Assembly: GCA_016718315.1 (NCBI GenBank) | Contig: JADKDV010000004.1 | Span: 1 to 64,000, forward strand | DNA: 64,000 nt | Direction: 5' to 3' | DNA from: Candidatus Obscuribacter sp. | GTDB taxonomy: Bacteria > Cyanobacteriota > Vampirovibrionia > Obscuribacterales > Obscuribacteraceae | Shown: in pieces, positions 42,863 through 52,116 of the stretch | Layout: every line of letters begins with the position of its first letter | Numbering within the stretch: the first letter of the stretch is position 1 | Program-made: the position numbers and the translations under genes | The notes under the pieces: model-generated | The model's input: only the letters and a program-made list of their open reading frames with translations | Database searches by the model: none | Told to the model about the DNA's origin: nothing

Positions 42863-45280
42863 ATGACACCCATCACAGGCGCCCAAAAGTCGGAATACCT
42901 CGTGCAGAATGAGCTCGAGACTGCGCCCCTGGCAGACTCTAGTTGGCGCTCCAATCTTGGTCGCACACAAATGGACCTGTCTGTGCCAAGAGGGCAGGAT
43001 TGGTGGACTGGTAAGGCTCCGGTCCACAATGTATGCCCGGGTGTGGATGAACAGGGAGTGATTCATTCACTGCCGATTCCCAACTTGACCAATCCTGGTC
43101 GTCAAGAGTTGCTCGATTATTTTGATAATTCCTGGACATTGTCAGAGGTTGTGTTTGCCTCCCTCGTCGGTGAGGAGGGCTTTTTTAGACCTCCATACCA
43201 CGGTTTAAGACACCCAATGGTTTTTTATTACTTGCACCCAGCTGTGCTCTATGTCAACAAACTGCGTGTAGCTGGCATACTTCCTGGACCAATCGATGAC
43301 TATTACGAGAGTCTGTTTGAGACTGGTGTGGACGAGATGTCCTGGGATGATATGTCCAAAAACAGCATCTCATGGCCGTCGATAGATGGTTTGCATGATT
43401 ACCGCAAAATTGTCTACAAAACAGTCAGAGACGTTATCCTAAACCATCCTGATTTAGATGCAGTTGACGGTAAAGTCAAATCAATTGGTTTGGATAGTCC
43501 TCTCTGGGCTCTGGTAATGGGTTTTGAGCATGAGCGCATCCACATTGAGACATCAACGGTGCTTATACGAGAGCTACCTGCTCATCTGGTGATGGCTCCG
43601 CCTCAATGGCCAGAGCTAGCGCTAGTAGATGCTGCTGGGGCTATGCCACCACAGGTGGAGCGTGAGATGGTGGTACAGGAGGGTGGCAAAGTCTCCTATG
43701 GTAAGCCAGAATCAGTACACACATTTGGTTGGGACAATGAGTATGGTGAGCGCAGTGTTGATGTATTGCCATTTAGCGTCTCAAAAACTCTGATAAGCAA
43801 CGCTGAGTTTTATCGTTTTGTCCAGGACAGCGGCTACCAACGGCGTGAGCTGTGGACCGAAGAAGGCTGGGCCTGGCGCAGTTATCGTAATACCAAGGCG
43901 CCAACTTTTTGGTTGCCTGCCGGTCCGGCTGGATCGCATCAGTATCAGCTGCGTACAACTTTTGAGATTGTGCCGATGCAATGGTCCTGGCCTTGCGTAG
44001 TCAACTATCACGAGGCGGCTGCTTACTGTAAATGGCTCGGTGATGATTATCGACTGATGAGTGAGTGCGAGCATCAGTTTTTGCGTACACAATTGCCTGC
44101 TCAAAGTATTGATGGCACTACCGGTAGTATTGGTGGCGACTTCAATCTGCACTTGACCCATGGTGGAGAAACGCCAGTAGATGCTCAGTCTGAGAGCGGT
44201 TATCCCGTATGTGACCTTTTTGGCAATGTCTGGCAATGGCTAGAGGATGATTTTAATCCTCTGACCAATTTTAAAATTCATCGCTATTATGATGACTTCA
44301 GTACGCCTTGTTTTGACGGTAAACACTGCATGATTATGGGCGGCTCATTCATCAGCACTGGCGATGAGGCTACTGTCTATGCTCGTTTCCATTTTCGTCC
44401 TCACTTCTTTCAGCAAGCGGGTTTTAGAGTTGTCTTGGCAAAAGGCGAGTCCAAAACAAAAAAAGGCAAGGCTTTTAAAATTGACAGAAGGCAAAATGAC
44501 AATGTTTATGAGCAGCAGTCGATTTTAAATGAGTATCTCACTTTGCATTATGCACCCAGTGAGATTCAGATGCCGCATGCCTTTATGGCACCTGTAGCAA
44601 GTAGTTTGACGCATTTTCCACAGCGCTGTGCCGATGTGGTGACTGATTGGTCCAACCAACTCGGTATCGCTCAGGGGCGTGCTCTTGATGTCGGTTGTGC
44701 TGTCGGTGGCTCGGCTTTTAGACTGGCGGACACGTTTAGACAGGTCGAGGCTGTTGATCTTAGTCAGCAGTTTATCGATGCTGCAAAAAAAATCCAGGAG
44801 AGCGGTAGCCTTAGATTTGATGCCAAACTTGAGGGTGAAATAACAGAGACTGTAAATGTCTCAGTCGATCCTGTCACTGCTAAAAAGATCAATTTTAGAC
44901 GGGCTGACGCATGTTCTTTGCCGCCTGAATACGAAGGTTATGACGCGGTTTTGCTGGCAAATCTGCTCTGCCGCTTGACCAATCCTATGTCCTGCCTGAG
45001 CCGTATGAGCGGTGGGCGCGGCATCGTTAAGCCCGGTGGTTTACTTGTAATTACCACACCATTTACCTGGTCCGAGCAGTTTACTCCTCGCGACCTCTGG
45101 CTCGGTGGATACAAGGACACTGACGGCAATGCTCATATGTCGCGAGATGGTTTGATTGCAGCACTCTCTGGAGAGTTTGATCTCAAACATTCGTTTGATA
45201 TGCCTCTAGTTATTCGTGAACACTATCGCAAGTACCAACTTATAACCACGCTCTGTACAGTCTGGCAGCGTAAAAAATAA
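42863..45280 (+). CDS. ovoA: 5-histidylcysteine sulfoxide synthase / mercaptohistidine N-methyltransferase (OvoA)
   Basis: 805 residues in the three-domain OvoA layout. OvoA uses non-heme iron and oxygen to join cysteine to histidine C5, the first step of ovothiol A synthesis; the fused methyltransferase is assigned to the final N-methylation. The N-terminal DinB-like domain holds HGLRHPMVFYYLHPAVLY and the iron-ligand HX3HXE motif in FEHERIHIETS (H223, H227, E229). The FGE-sulfatase domain (about 290-540) contains FSVSKTLISNAEFYRFVQD and FGNVWQWLEDDF. The SAM methyltransferase (about 585-805) has ALDVGCAVGGSAFRLAD and GGLLVITTPFTWSEQF. No frameshift. A separate C-S lyase (OvoB) is not seen nearby. 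Confidence 0.93.
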   Translation: MTPITGAQKSEYLVQNELETAPLADSSWRSNLGRTQMDLSVPRGQDWWTGKAPVHNVCPGVDEQGVIHSLPIPNLTNPGRQELLDYFDNSWTLSEVVFASLVGEEGFFRPPYHGLRHPMVFYYLHPAVLYVNKLRVAGILPGPIDDYYESLFETGVDEMSWDDMSKNSISWPSIDGLHDYRKIVYKTVRDVILNHPDLDAVDGKVKSIGLDSPLWALVMGFEHERIHIETSTVLIRELPAHLVMAPPQWPELALVDAAGAMPPQVEREMVVQEGGKVSYGKPESVHTFGWDNEYGERSVDVLPFSVSKTLISNAEFYRFVQDSGYQRRELWTEEGWAWRSYRNTKAPTFWLPAGPAGSHQYQLRTTFEIVPMQWSWPCVVNYHEAAAYCKWLGDDYRLMSECEHQFLRTQLPAQSIDGTTGSIGGDFNLHLTHGGETPVDAQSESGYPVCDLFGNVWQWLEDDFNPLTNFKIHRYYDDFSTPCFDGKHCMIMGGSFISTGDEATVYARFHFRPHFFQQAGFRVVLAKGESKTKKGKAFKIDRRQNDNVYEQQSILNEYLTLHYAPSEIQMPHAFMAPVASSLTHFPQRCADVVTDWSNQLGIAQGRALDVGCAVGGSAFRLADTFRQVEAVDLSQQFIDAAKKIQESGSLRFDAKLEGEITETVNVSVDPVTAKKINFRRADACSLPPEYEGYDAVLLANLLCRLTNPMSCLSRMSGGRGIVKPGGLLVITTPFTWSEQFTPRDLWLGGYKDTDGNAHMSRDGLIAALSGEFDLKHSFDMPLVIREHYRKYQLITTLCTVWQRKK

Positions 45281-45301
45281 GCTGGTTTATCCATAAGTGC
45301 T

Positions 45302-45348
45302 GATGGTTTTTGCTAGAAATATAGCTGTTTTTCTCGCAAAAACCATTA
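45302..45348 (+). terminator. Hairpin downstream of ovoA
   Basis: TGATGGTTTTTGC pairs with GCAAAAACCATTA, with extra AGAAA/TTTCT pairing inside. It begins 20 bases after the ovoA stop. Confidence 0.6.
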
Positions 45349-45423
45349 CTTGCTAAGCCCCAAACTTAGCCATGGGGCTCGTTTGTGGTGATACGATAAG
45401 AGGTAGTAGGTGTTGATAAAAAA

Positions 45424-45456
45424 ACGGGATTCAGGAAAGTGCCTGAACCCCGTTTC
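45424..45456. terminator. Bidirectional-looking terminator between ovoA and the 45.5-kb gene
   Basis: AAACGGG-ATTCAGG pairs with CCTGAAC-CCCGTTT around AAAGTG. A-runs on the left and T on the right would allow termination from either side. Confidence 0.7.
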
Positions 45457-45522
45457 AAAGGTGACTTAAGCTTTTAACTCTTTTGAGTTGCGGGCTTTAG
45501 TTATTGAGCAGTCTTGGACTGT

Positions 45523-45858
45523 TCAGTCGTTAATCGCAGCCCACAGCTCGGCGGCCAGCGTGCGGTACTTGTCGGCGCTGTACATCTCGTCCAGGTCGGA
45601 CTCGGGGTACATCGGGACGCCGGTTTGCTTGGTGCCGTCGGCCTTTTCGGTGGTGCCGTAGCCGAACTGCTGACGCAGCACGTTTGCCACCAGGGTCGCC
45701 ATGTCGTCCACGTTGTGGACTTCCACCAGGCGGTCCAGGATGATTTCGGCTTCGCAGTCGTACTCATCGTCCGGCACACCCATGGGCACGAGGCCTTCCG
45801 GGTCGGCGCGGTACAGGATGGCAGCCACTGTGTTCTTCAGCTCTTGGTCACTGGTCAT
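45523..45858 (-). CDS. Small acidic protein, DUF1871-like
   Basis: 111 residues beginning MTSDQELKNTVAAILYRADP. The stretch PEGLVPMGVPDDEYDCEAEI resembles the YugE/DUF1871 pattern (a WDPxGL...GxPxDEYDxE core) known from Firmicutes, where the fold is helical and the function unknown. There is no signal peptide. It is the last gene of the GC-rich minus-strand run and lies 59 bases downstream of the anchored repeat-protein gene, with a hairpin between. Assignment is by eye only. Confidence 0.6.
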   Translation of the reverse strand: MTSDQELKNTVAAILYRADPEGLVPMGVPDDEYDCEAEIILDRLVEVHNVDDMATLVANVLRQQFGYGTTEKADGTKQTGVPMYPESDLDEMYSADKYRTLAAELWAAIND

Positions 45859-45879
45859 TCAAACCTCGTTATTCTTTGG

Positions 45880-45901
45880 CAGGCCAGATTATTCCGGCCT
45901 G
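45880..45901 (-). terminator. Hairpin after the 45.9-kb gene
   Basis: CAGGCC pairs with GGCCTG around AGATTATTCC, 17 bases after the stop at 45918. No T-run. Confidence 0.45.
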
Positions 45902-45917
45902 TTCGGTGGGCTCATGC

Positions 45918-47282
45918 TCAGTCGATTGTCACGGTCAGGGCACGCACTTCCAACTTGGGTGCGGTCTGATCGTTCTTGCTGAGCAGCGGCAGCAGTAGTG
46001 TGAGCTTAGCGGCGTCACCAGTGATGGATTCGCGTTCGCTGTTTTGACCGTCAGGCATTTTGACGGAGTTCTTCACCCTGCCGTAATCGAACTCATCGAT
46101 GCGGTCCAGGCTGCCATCGGGACGGTACTCACGGCGAGTGTAGTAGCCCCAGCGATAGCTCTGTTCCTTTTTGCGCAGCTCAGCTGTCTTGACGTACTTG
46201 CCGCCAGGATAGTAGCTCAGCTCACGCTTGGTGTTCCAGGTGCCTTCCCAGTACTCAGTCACCGTATCCAGGACATAGCCGTCGTTGACGGTGCCGACCT
46301 GGTCAGGTGCGATTGATGGGTTGAGCTTGACCCAACGCTGCATCGTGGTGGTCTGGGTGTCAGGGCCGTAGTATTTCACGGCAATGGCATCCCCACCATC
46401 AAAGTAGACGCGGTCCATGGTCAGCTTGCCTGCGACATAGGTGCTTGCAGTGACATTGCTGTAACTGTAAGACTTCGACGACAACTTGGTTCTGCCGTCC
46501 TTGTCGTAGTCGGTCACTTCGATGGAGTAACCATAGCTGATTGTGCGATAGCGCACGTTGCTGGTATCAAAAAACTCGCGCAGACCGTCCTGGTAGCCGA
46601 TCTTCTTAAACCTCTCGGCCAGTCCGGTGCCGTCGGCACGGAAGACTTGCTCCGAAATCAGTGCGCCATTTTTGTCTTTGCCAAAGACTTTGATGCGTTC
46701 CACACCGCTGCCGCTCTCGAAGTAGGCAGTGACAACCAGATTGCCATCAGCTGCCATTACCGCCGTCTCTTTGATCGAGCCGTTGTTGCGATAGAGGCGC
46801 TGCGATTTGATTGTCTTACCGTCGACATCCAGCTCAGTGATGCTTGCCAGCTTGCGGCCAGTCAGTCCCTGATGGAGCATGTCCTCAGGGGCGGCTGCCG
46901 CTATGCCAGGCTTGCCAGAGTTGGTGGTGCCGGCGTTGCGAGCTTTCAGCTCGTCGTCGGTGAGGGCAAAGTATTCCTTGATGCTGACGGGACGATTGGC
47001 TGTGTCGAATTCGACAAAGGCAGTGCGCCCGTCTTTGAATTCGATGCGCATGCCAGTGCGCTTGCCGTCAGTGGTCTGGGCCAGGATACGCACAGACTCG
47101 CCTGCCTTTTGTGCTTTGAGCACAGCCGTGTAGGCGGGTTTTGTGGCAAATGCACCGTCCTTGTCACCAACTCCAGCCGGAGTTGATGTCCAGAGAGCAG
47201 CAATGCCAAATGCAATCAACGCAGCCACAGCGCAGGCGATGAGCCCGGTGCGGCGGGTCAATGATATCTTCATTGGTTTCAC
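45918..47282 (-). CDS. Membrane-anchored protein with MORN-like beta repeats
   Basis: 454 residues. An N-terminal anchor or signal (RTGLIACAVAALIAFGIAAL) precedes a long series of short beta-hairpin units such as GMRIEFKDGRTAFVEFDTAN, SIKETAVMAADGNLVVTAYF, NGALISEQVFRADGTGLAER and KRELSYYPGGKYVKTAELRK. The Y/F-x-x-G/D-G-x-hydrophobic spacing resembles MORN or toxin-like RHS/antitoxin repeats but fits no family confidently. It is probably exported and held in the membrane. A hairpin follows, and a hairpin separates it from the upstream HEFRH gene. Function unknown. Confidence 0.65.
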   Translation of the reverse strand: MKPMKISLTRRTGLIACAVAALIAFGIAALWTSTPAGVGDKDGAFATKPAYTAVLKAQKAGESVRILAQTTDGKRTGMRIEFKDGRTAFVEFDTANRPVSIKEYFALTDDELKARNAGTTNSGKPGIAAAAPEDMLHQGLTGRKLASITELDVDGKTIKSQRLYRNNGSIKETAVMAADGNLVVTAYFESGSGVERIKVFGKDKNGALISEQVFRADGTGLAERFKKIGYQDGLREFFDTSNVRYRTISYGYSIEVTDYDKDGRTKLSSKSYSYSNVTASTYVAGKLTMDRVYFDGGDAIAVKYYGPDTQTTTMQRWVKLNPSIAPDQVGTVNDGYVLDTVTEYWEGTWNTKRELSYYPGGKYVKTAELRKKEQSYRWGYYTRREYRPDGSLDRIDEFDYGRVKNSVKMPDGQNSERESITGDAAKLTLLLPLLSKNDQTAPKLEVRALTVTID

Positions 47283-47300
47283 CCATTGTCTTGTATTGCT

Positions 47301-47333
47301 ACGACCGAGCCCCGCGAGGGACCCGGTCGTGCA
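47301..47333 (-). terminator. Hairpin after the HEFRH gene
   Basis: ACGACCG pairs with CGGTCGT around a GC-rich loop, 45 bases after the stop at 47378. No clear T-run. Confidence 0.45.
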
Positions 47334-47377
47334 TTTCGCAAATAAATATCAGCTGGCCACCATGACCAGCCGGGGTG

Positions 47378-49612
47378 TTACTTGGTGCGGGGCGCTTCGT
47401 CAGCTTCTCCACCGGAGGCAGGGCCGCCGGCTTCGTCGCTGTCGTCGTCCGATGGTGCACCATCGCTCGTTGCCGGAGCGTCTTCGCTTGCTGCCGGAGC
47501 ACCGCCAGCGTCACCGCCGGCAGTGTCTTCGATTTCGCCATCGGTCGCTTCACCAGCTTCGCCAGCGGCACCGCCGTTGGTTTGGGCCTGAGCGGCTTCC
47601 GCGGCTTCGGTCAGCTTTTTGACTTCGGCCATGCGAGCCTCGAAGCGCTCACGCACCTGGTCGATCATCTTGAGGGCATTGTCCTCGACGATGGCCGCCG
47701 CGGTGCGAGGCTGATAGCCGGACTTGCACAGACCCCAGTAGGCCAGCGTGGCAGCCGAGATGACGTAGGTGACATGGATGTCGCCCTTGTCAGTCGGCAG
47801 CTCCGACTTGCCTTCCATGAGCATCTTGGCCAGCATCTGAGCCTTGGCTTCGCGTTCCGGCGTCCAGTTAATAACCTCGGCGGTGCTGACACCACCCAGG
47901 CTCTTCAGCTGCGAACGGATCAGGGCACGAGCCACGATGGGAGCGACAGCCTGGATGTCCTTGACCGGGATTTGAATGACCGGGTGGTCCTTCTTGCCCT
48001 CGGTGGAACGCCAGGTGATGTACTCCGGGATGTTGCCGAAGCCGACACCCTGGTCAGCCAGCGCACGGCACTGCGTCGCTTCCTTGTTGAAGCCGATTTC
48101 GTCCAGAGCCGCTGCCACGATGTGCGCACGGATGTAGTCCGGCGGATGCGGCAGGAAGGTGAGCGAGACCTGGCCGTTGCCGACCTGAGCAAGCTCGTAG
48201 TTGGACTCGGTGCGGAGCAGCTTGGGCGTGTTGAACACACCGCGGCGCTTGCTGTTGAAAGCGCTGAAGGTGGACAGCATGTTGAACAGGTAGGCCGGGC
48301 CACCGAGCAGCACGCCGCCCGAAATGTCCGCGTCCACCTCGCCGATGGTGTCGACCATCAGCTTGACGAGCAGATTGGCCGTCGGCACAGACTGACGACC
48401 GATTTTGATGGCAGCCTTGGAGAGCTTCAGCTCACCGGACTGCTCGGCATCCAGGATGCTTTTGGCCACGACAGCGCTGAGCTCGTCGGCGAGACCTTCC
48501 ACGTCGTGGAAGATGTCGTGACGGAACTCATGCATGTACAGGATGAGCATCAGGGTGATGAAGTTGCGCTCGTCGTGCGGCACTTCGATGGCATGGGCGC
48601 CGATAGGACCACGGGTGCCAGGCAGGGTAGCCGGACCTTCACCGCTGAAGCGCGCCACATAGAGGTTGCCGATGCCGTACACCTTGGTGTTGAGGCGGGT
48701 CTTGAGCTCAGCGGTGAGCGAGCTGGTCGGGTCGTTGCCATCGAACAGGTAGTGAGCCTGCTCGACGGAGAAGACCACGGCGTCCAGCTCGTGATACTTG
48801 CCGCTGCGCTGCTGACCGAAGGCATCCGTCCAGATGCGCAGCACGTTGATGATTGGCGTCAGCTCTTCGTCCAGCACCTGGATGGCAGCCTCGAGGAGGC
48901 GACCATCACCGGCACCGGGATTCTGAGCACGCAGACCGTCGAGGGTGCGCGGCAGGGCAGCCAGGTAGACACGGCGCAGCTTCATCAGCTGACCGTCCAG
49001 GCTGTCGATAGCCGGCAGGTACTTGGGGTCCATGTTTTCACGGGCCCAGCTCACCTTGTCCGACTGCTCGTCGAAGCGCTCGGCTACGATGGCGTCGTAC
49101 TTGCCGTCTTCGAGCAGCTCACGCAGACCGCCAGCGGCGACCAGCAGAGTGCCGTCGACATCGGCTTCACGAGCCTTTTCGAGCTGCGGAATGATCGAGG
49201 CGGGCTTGGGGACTTTGCCGCCAGGCAGACCGGGGATGAAGCTGTGATCCAGGTCTGGGCCACGCTTGTGGGAGGAGGCACAGCCGTGGCCGGTGCTCTT
49301 ACCTCCGCCGATAAAATCTTCCGCGTCGTCCTCGTCCGCCGGAGCGGTCGTGGTGTCGCCGGTCTTGGCCCTGCGAGCAGCTTCAGCGGCCGCGCGAGCG
49401 ATCGCCTGATTGTGCTTGTGACGAGCCAGAGCGCGCACAACGAGGTTTTCCTCGTTGGGGAAAGGGAAGTTTTCTGCACCATAGCCAGGGCAGATCACGA
49501 CGTGAGGACGGCAGCCGCCCTTGTGGCCGTGAGGACGACGGTCTTCACCGTTGTCACCAGATTCGCCGAGATTGAGAACAATCATCGGGGTTGCAGCAGT
49601 ATTCTTTGCCAT
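47378..49612 (-). CDS. Large unknown protein with HEFRH zinc-protease-like motif
   Basis: 744 residues, no signal peptide. The N-terminus is rich in His and Cys (HGHKGGCRPHVVICPGYG, STGHGCASSHKRGPD). The central region contains LMLILYMHEFRHDIFHDVEG, where HEFRH fits HExxH and a further histidine and two glutamates follow within 20 residues (GLADE). The rest is helical (LLVKLMVDTIGEVDADISGG, DIQAVAPIVARALIRSQLKS) and the last 80 residues are Ala/Gly/Asp/Glu-rich and probably disordered. I recognise no family. A metallopeptidase function is a hypothesis resting on the motif and on neighbouring M4 and M1 peptidases. The long opposite-strand frame here is a composition artefact. Confidence 0.7.
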   Translation of the reverse strand: MAKNTAATPMIVLNLGESGDNGEDRRPHGHKGGCRPHVVICPGYGAENFPFPNEENLVVRALARHKHNQAIARAAAEAARRAKTGDTTTAPADEDDAEDFIGGGKSTGHGCASSHKRGPDLDHSFIPGLPGGKVPKPASIIPQLEKAREADVDGTLLVAAGGLRELLEDGKYDAIVAERFDEQSDKVSWARENMDPKYLPAIDSLDGQLMKLRRVYLAALPRTLDGLRAQNPGAGDGRLLEAAIQVLDEELTPIINVLRIWTDAFGQQRSGKYHELDAVVFSVEQAHYLFDGNDPTSSLTAELKTRLNTKVYGIGNLYVARFSGEGPATLPGTRGPIGAHAIEVPHDERNFITLMLILYMHEFRHDIFHDVEGLADELSAVVAKSILDAEQSGELKLSKAAIKIGRQSVPTANLLVKLMVDTIGEVDADISGGVLLGGPAYLFNMLSTFSAFNSKRRGVFNTPKLLRTESNYELAQVGNGQVSLTFLPHPPDYIRAHIVAAALDEIGFNKEATQCRALADQGVGFGNIPEYITWRSTEGKKDHPVIQIPVKDIQAVAPIVARALIRSQLKSLGGVSTAEVINWTPEREAKAQMLAKMLMEGKSELPTDKGDIHVTYVISAATLAYWGLCKSGYQPRTAAAIVEDNALKMIDQVRERFEARMAEVKKLTEAAEAAQAQTNGGAAGEAGEATDGEIEDTAGGDAGGAPAASEDAPATSDGAPSDDDSDEAGGPASGGEADEAPRTK

Positions 49613-49650
49613 AGTTTTTATTACTCCAGATTGATTGGAAGCAGCACAAC

Positions 49651-49683
49651 AGCCACCCGAGCTGCGCCCGGGTGGTGTTGAGA
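49651..49683 (-). terminator. Hairpin after the acyl-CoA dehydrogenase gene
   Basis: On the minus strand CAACACCACCCGG pairs with CGGGTGGCTGTTG around GCGCAGCT, about 20 bases after the stop. No T-run. Confidence 0.5.
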
Positions 49684-49700
49684 GCTTTGAACTGAGCCGC

Positions 49701-51917
49701 TTAGCGGTAGTAGTGCTCGGACTTGAACACGTCGACTTCGCAGGCAGCCATGCAAGCCGCGAGTGCGACCTTGAGCTGCTGCGCTTCGGCGGCAGTGAGC
49801 ACGCCGGCGGTGGCAGCGTTGTCGGCCATCGAGTTGTCGATCACGCCGCGCGGCAGAGTCTTGCTCTTCTGCGCTGCGACGACCTTGTCGGCCAGGGGCT
49901 GCGTCTCGGTCTTGAGACGGAAAGCCTTGATCAGCCGACCGAGAGCAGGCTTGTCCTCGGCAGGGATGTGGACACCATCTGCCAGGCGCAAGAACTGCTC
50001 GTTGTAGGTCTGAATCGTGCCAGCTGCCTTGTGCGAGTGACGATCGCTCGTCCCCACCGACAGCGGATTGATGCGCAGACCGAAGAGACCGATGGTGCGC
50101 ATGTACAGACCCACGACCGGCACGCTGAAGTTGGCGTAGATGCCTTCGTAGGCCTTCTGCACCTCGTTCAAAGCGAACTCGACCGACGCCTGCACCAGCG
50201 GCAGATCCTCGGGACGGCGACCTTCCGCCTCGAAGCGACGCAGTGCCGCGCAGCCCAGGGTGATCCAGGCAAACGCATCGGCATAGCGACCGTTGAGACG
50301 ACCGGCCTTCTTGAGATTGCCGCCGACAAGCAGCAGTCCCATGTCAGACAGGAGACCAAATCTTGCGGCGGCCCAGCCGAGACGCCGGTAGTAGGTCTTG
50401 GTGGCGGGATGCACATCGGGCACGCTGATCAGACGACCACGCGTGACGCTGTGCACGCCCGTGCGGACGATACCAGCCACGACGTGACCGGCCCAGCCGA
50501 AGAGCGTGTTGCGGAACTTCTTGGGGTCGTTCTGCTCGACGGCTTCGACCATCCGCTGGGAGTAGGGATGGCAGCGCACCGCACCCTGACCGTTGACCAG
50601 GAAGGTCCGGGTCATGATGTTGGCGCCTTCCACCGTGATGCCCACCGGGATGGACTGGTAGAGCAGACCCAGGATGTTGTTGGGACCCTGCATCACGCCA
50701 GCGCCGCTGAAGACATCCATGCCGTCGCCGACGACGCGTGCCGACCAGTCGGTGCTGTATGCCTTGAGCATGCCAGAGGTGACCGGGGGCTTGATGTCGT
50801 TGTCGATGGCGGTGCACAGGAACACACGCGACGCCTCGAAGACGTAGGTGAGAGCGGCCATGCGAGCGACGCGCTCTTCGACACCTTCCATCTTGCCAAT
50901 GGGCAGACCAAACTGGCTGCGCACCATGGAGTAGGCACCGGTGGCCGTGGTGGCCATCTTCATGCCGCCGATGGCACCGGCAGGCAGCGAGATGCCGCGA
51001 CCGCCAGCGAGCTGTTCCATCAGCATGCGCCAGCCGCGACCGGCACAGTCCTTGCCGCCGATGATGTTGTCGATGCTGACGACCACATCGCGACCGATCA
51101 GAGGACCGTTCTCGAAGCCACCGCCGATGGGCATGTGGTGGTCACCGTTGTAGAAGCCCGGCGTGCCTTGATGCACCAGGATGGTGGTGATGCCGACGTC
51201 CTCGCCCTGACCCAGGATGTTGTCCGGGTCGATGACCTTGCAGGCCACGGTGGCGATGTTGGCGATCGAGCCGAGCGTCATGTAGCGCTTCTCGAAGTTG
51301 CAGCGCAACATGATGGCGCCATCCGCGTCGCGGAAGACATGAGCGGTGGCCTTGATGCTCTCGGCGTCACTGCCGGCGGTGATTTCGGTGAGACCGAAGC
51401 AGGGCACATAGGTGCCGTCGGCCAGCTTGGGCAGATAGTGGGCCTTCTGCTCCGGCGTGCCGTAGTGCATGAGCAGCTCGGCGGCGCTCAGGCTGTTGGC
51501 GATGATCACCACCGTAGCCACCTGGCTGCAGTGGGGCATGAGCACGCCCATGATGGTGGAGATGGCCAGGCGCGAAAAGCCCATGCCGCCCCATTCCTTG
51601 GGGATCATCAGACCCATGAAGCCCTTGGCCTTGAGGTATGCCATGGCGTCATCGGGGATGCGGCGGGTCAGGTAGGCCTGCCACGGATCGACCATGGCAC
51701 ACAGCTCCTGGCAGGGTCCATCGAGGAACGCCTGCTCTTCGGCGGAGAGCTTGCCGTAGGGCTGCTTGAGCAATTCGCCGAAGCGCATCTTGCCGCTGAA
51801 AATGTCGCCGTCGATCCAGACGTCACCGGCTTCGAGAGCCTGACGCTCGGTCTTGGAGATGACGGGCAACAGCTTGTACCGACGCATCAGGTTCATTGCA
51901 AACTTTGATGGGGACAT
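49701..51917 (-). CDS. fadE: Acyl-CoA dehydrogenase, FadE-like
   Basis: 738 residues of the FadE type (ACAD with a C-terminal DUF1974 extension), which carries out the first, FAD-linked oxidation of acyl-CoA in beta-oxidation. The core has GLMIPKEWGGMGFS, FGLTEITAGSDAES (flavin and substrate loop), GGRGISLPAGAIGGMKMA and FGLPIGKMEGVEERVA, then GVMQGPNNILGLLYQSIPVG and GANIMTRTFLVNGQGAVRCH typical of FadE. It is shorter than E. coli FadE (814) and lacks its N-terminal membrane helices, starting at MSPSKFAMNLMRRYKLLPV. No other beta-oxidation gene is visible nearby. GC-rich codon use. Confidence 0.9.
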   Translation of the reverse strand: MSPSKFAMNLMRRYKLLPVISKTERQALEAGDVWIDGDIFSGKMRFGELLKQPYGKLSAEEQAFLDGPCQELCAMVDPWQAYLTRRIPDDAMAYLKAKGFMGLMIPKEWGGMGFSRLAISTIMGVLMPHCSQVATVVIIANSLSAAELLMHYGTPEQKAHYLPKLADGTYVPCFGLTEITAGSDAESIKATAHVFRDADGAIMLRCNFEKRYMTLGSIANIATVACKVIDPDNILGQGEDVGITTILVHQGTPGFYNGDHHMPIGGGFENGPLIGRDVVVSIDNIIGGKDCAGRGWRMLMEQLAGGRGISLPAGAIGGMKMATTATGAYSMVRSQFGLPIGKMEGVEERVARMAALTYVFEASRVFLCTAIDNDIKPPVTSGMLKAYSTDWSARVVGDGMDVFSGAGVMQGPNNILGLLYQSIPVGITVEGANIMTRTFLVNGQGAVRCHPYSQRMVEAVEQNDPKKFRNTLFGWAGHVVAGIVRTGVHSVTRGRLISVPDVHPATKTYYRRLGWAAARFGLLSDMGLLLVGGNLKKAGRLNGRYADAFAWITLGCAALRRFEAEGRRPEDLPLVQASVEFALNEVQKAYEGIYANFSVPVVGLYMRTIGLFGLRINPLSVGTSDRHSHKAAGTIQTYNEQFLRLADGVHIPAEDKPALGRLIKAFRLKTETQPLADKVVAAQKSKTLPRGVIDNSMADNAATAGVLTAAEAQQLKVALAACMAACEVDVFKSEHYYR

Positions 51918-52031
51918 AAGAGTTTTCCTTTAGTGGTTTGTCCGCTGCGGCATTTTGTGCCGAGCAAACAGTTGAAAAATCCGCGTGAGCGGACCAGACA
52001 GGATTAAGTAACGAGCAATGAGCTCACAGAA

Positions 52032-52065
52032 GTAAGCCAGGAGCGGTCAGACCGTCCTGGCTTAC
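52032..52065. repeat. Long near-perfect palindrome
   Basis: GTAAGCCAGGA and TCCTGGCTTAC are exact reverse complements enclosing a second small palindrome CGGTCAGACCG. It lies between the M4 peptidase and the FadE-like gene and may act as a terminator or RNA-stabilising hairpin. Confidence 0.65.
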
Positions 52066-52077
52066 AAACTCCTGGAT

Positions 52078-52107
52078 AGAGGCTGTCAGCTCACACCGAC
52101 AGCCTCT
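52078..52107 (-). terminator. Hairpin after the M4 peptidase gene
   Basis: AGAGGCTGTC pairs perfectly with GACAGCCTCT around a ten-base loop, 10 bases after the stop at 52117. No T-run; the palindrome at 52032-52065 follows. Confidence 0.55.
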
Positions 52108-52116
52108 GGCAGTCGC

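Noticed and set aside
47375..51908. Two long plus-strand frames
   Set aside because: They mirror the HEFRH protein and FadE-like genes. The minus strand has the recognisable ACAD motifs and ribosome-binding starts; the plus-strand translations have no motif.
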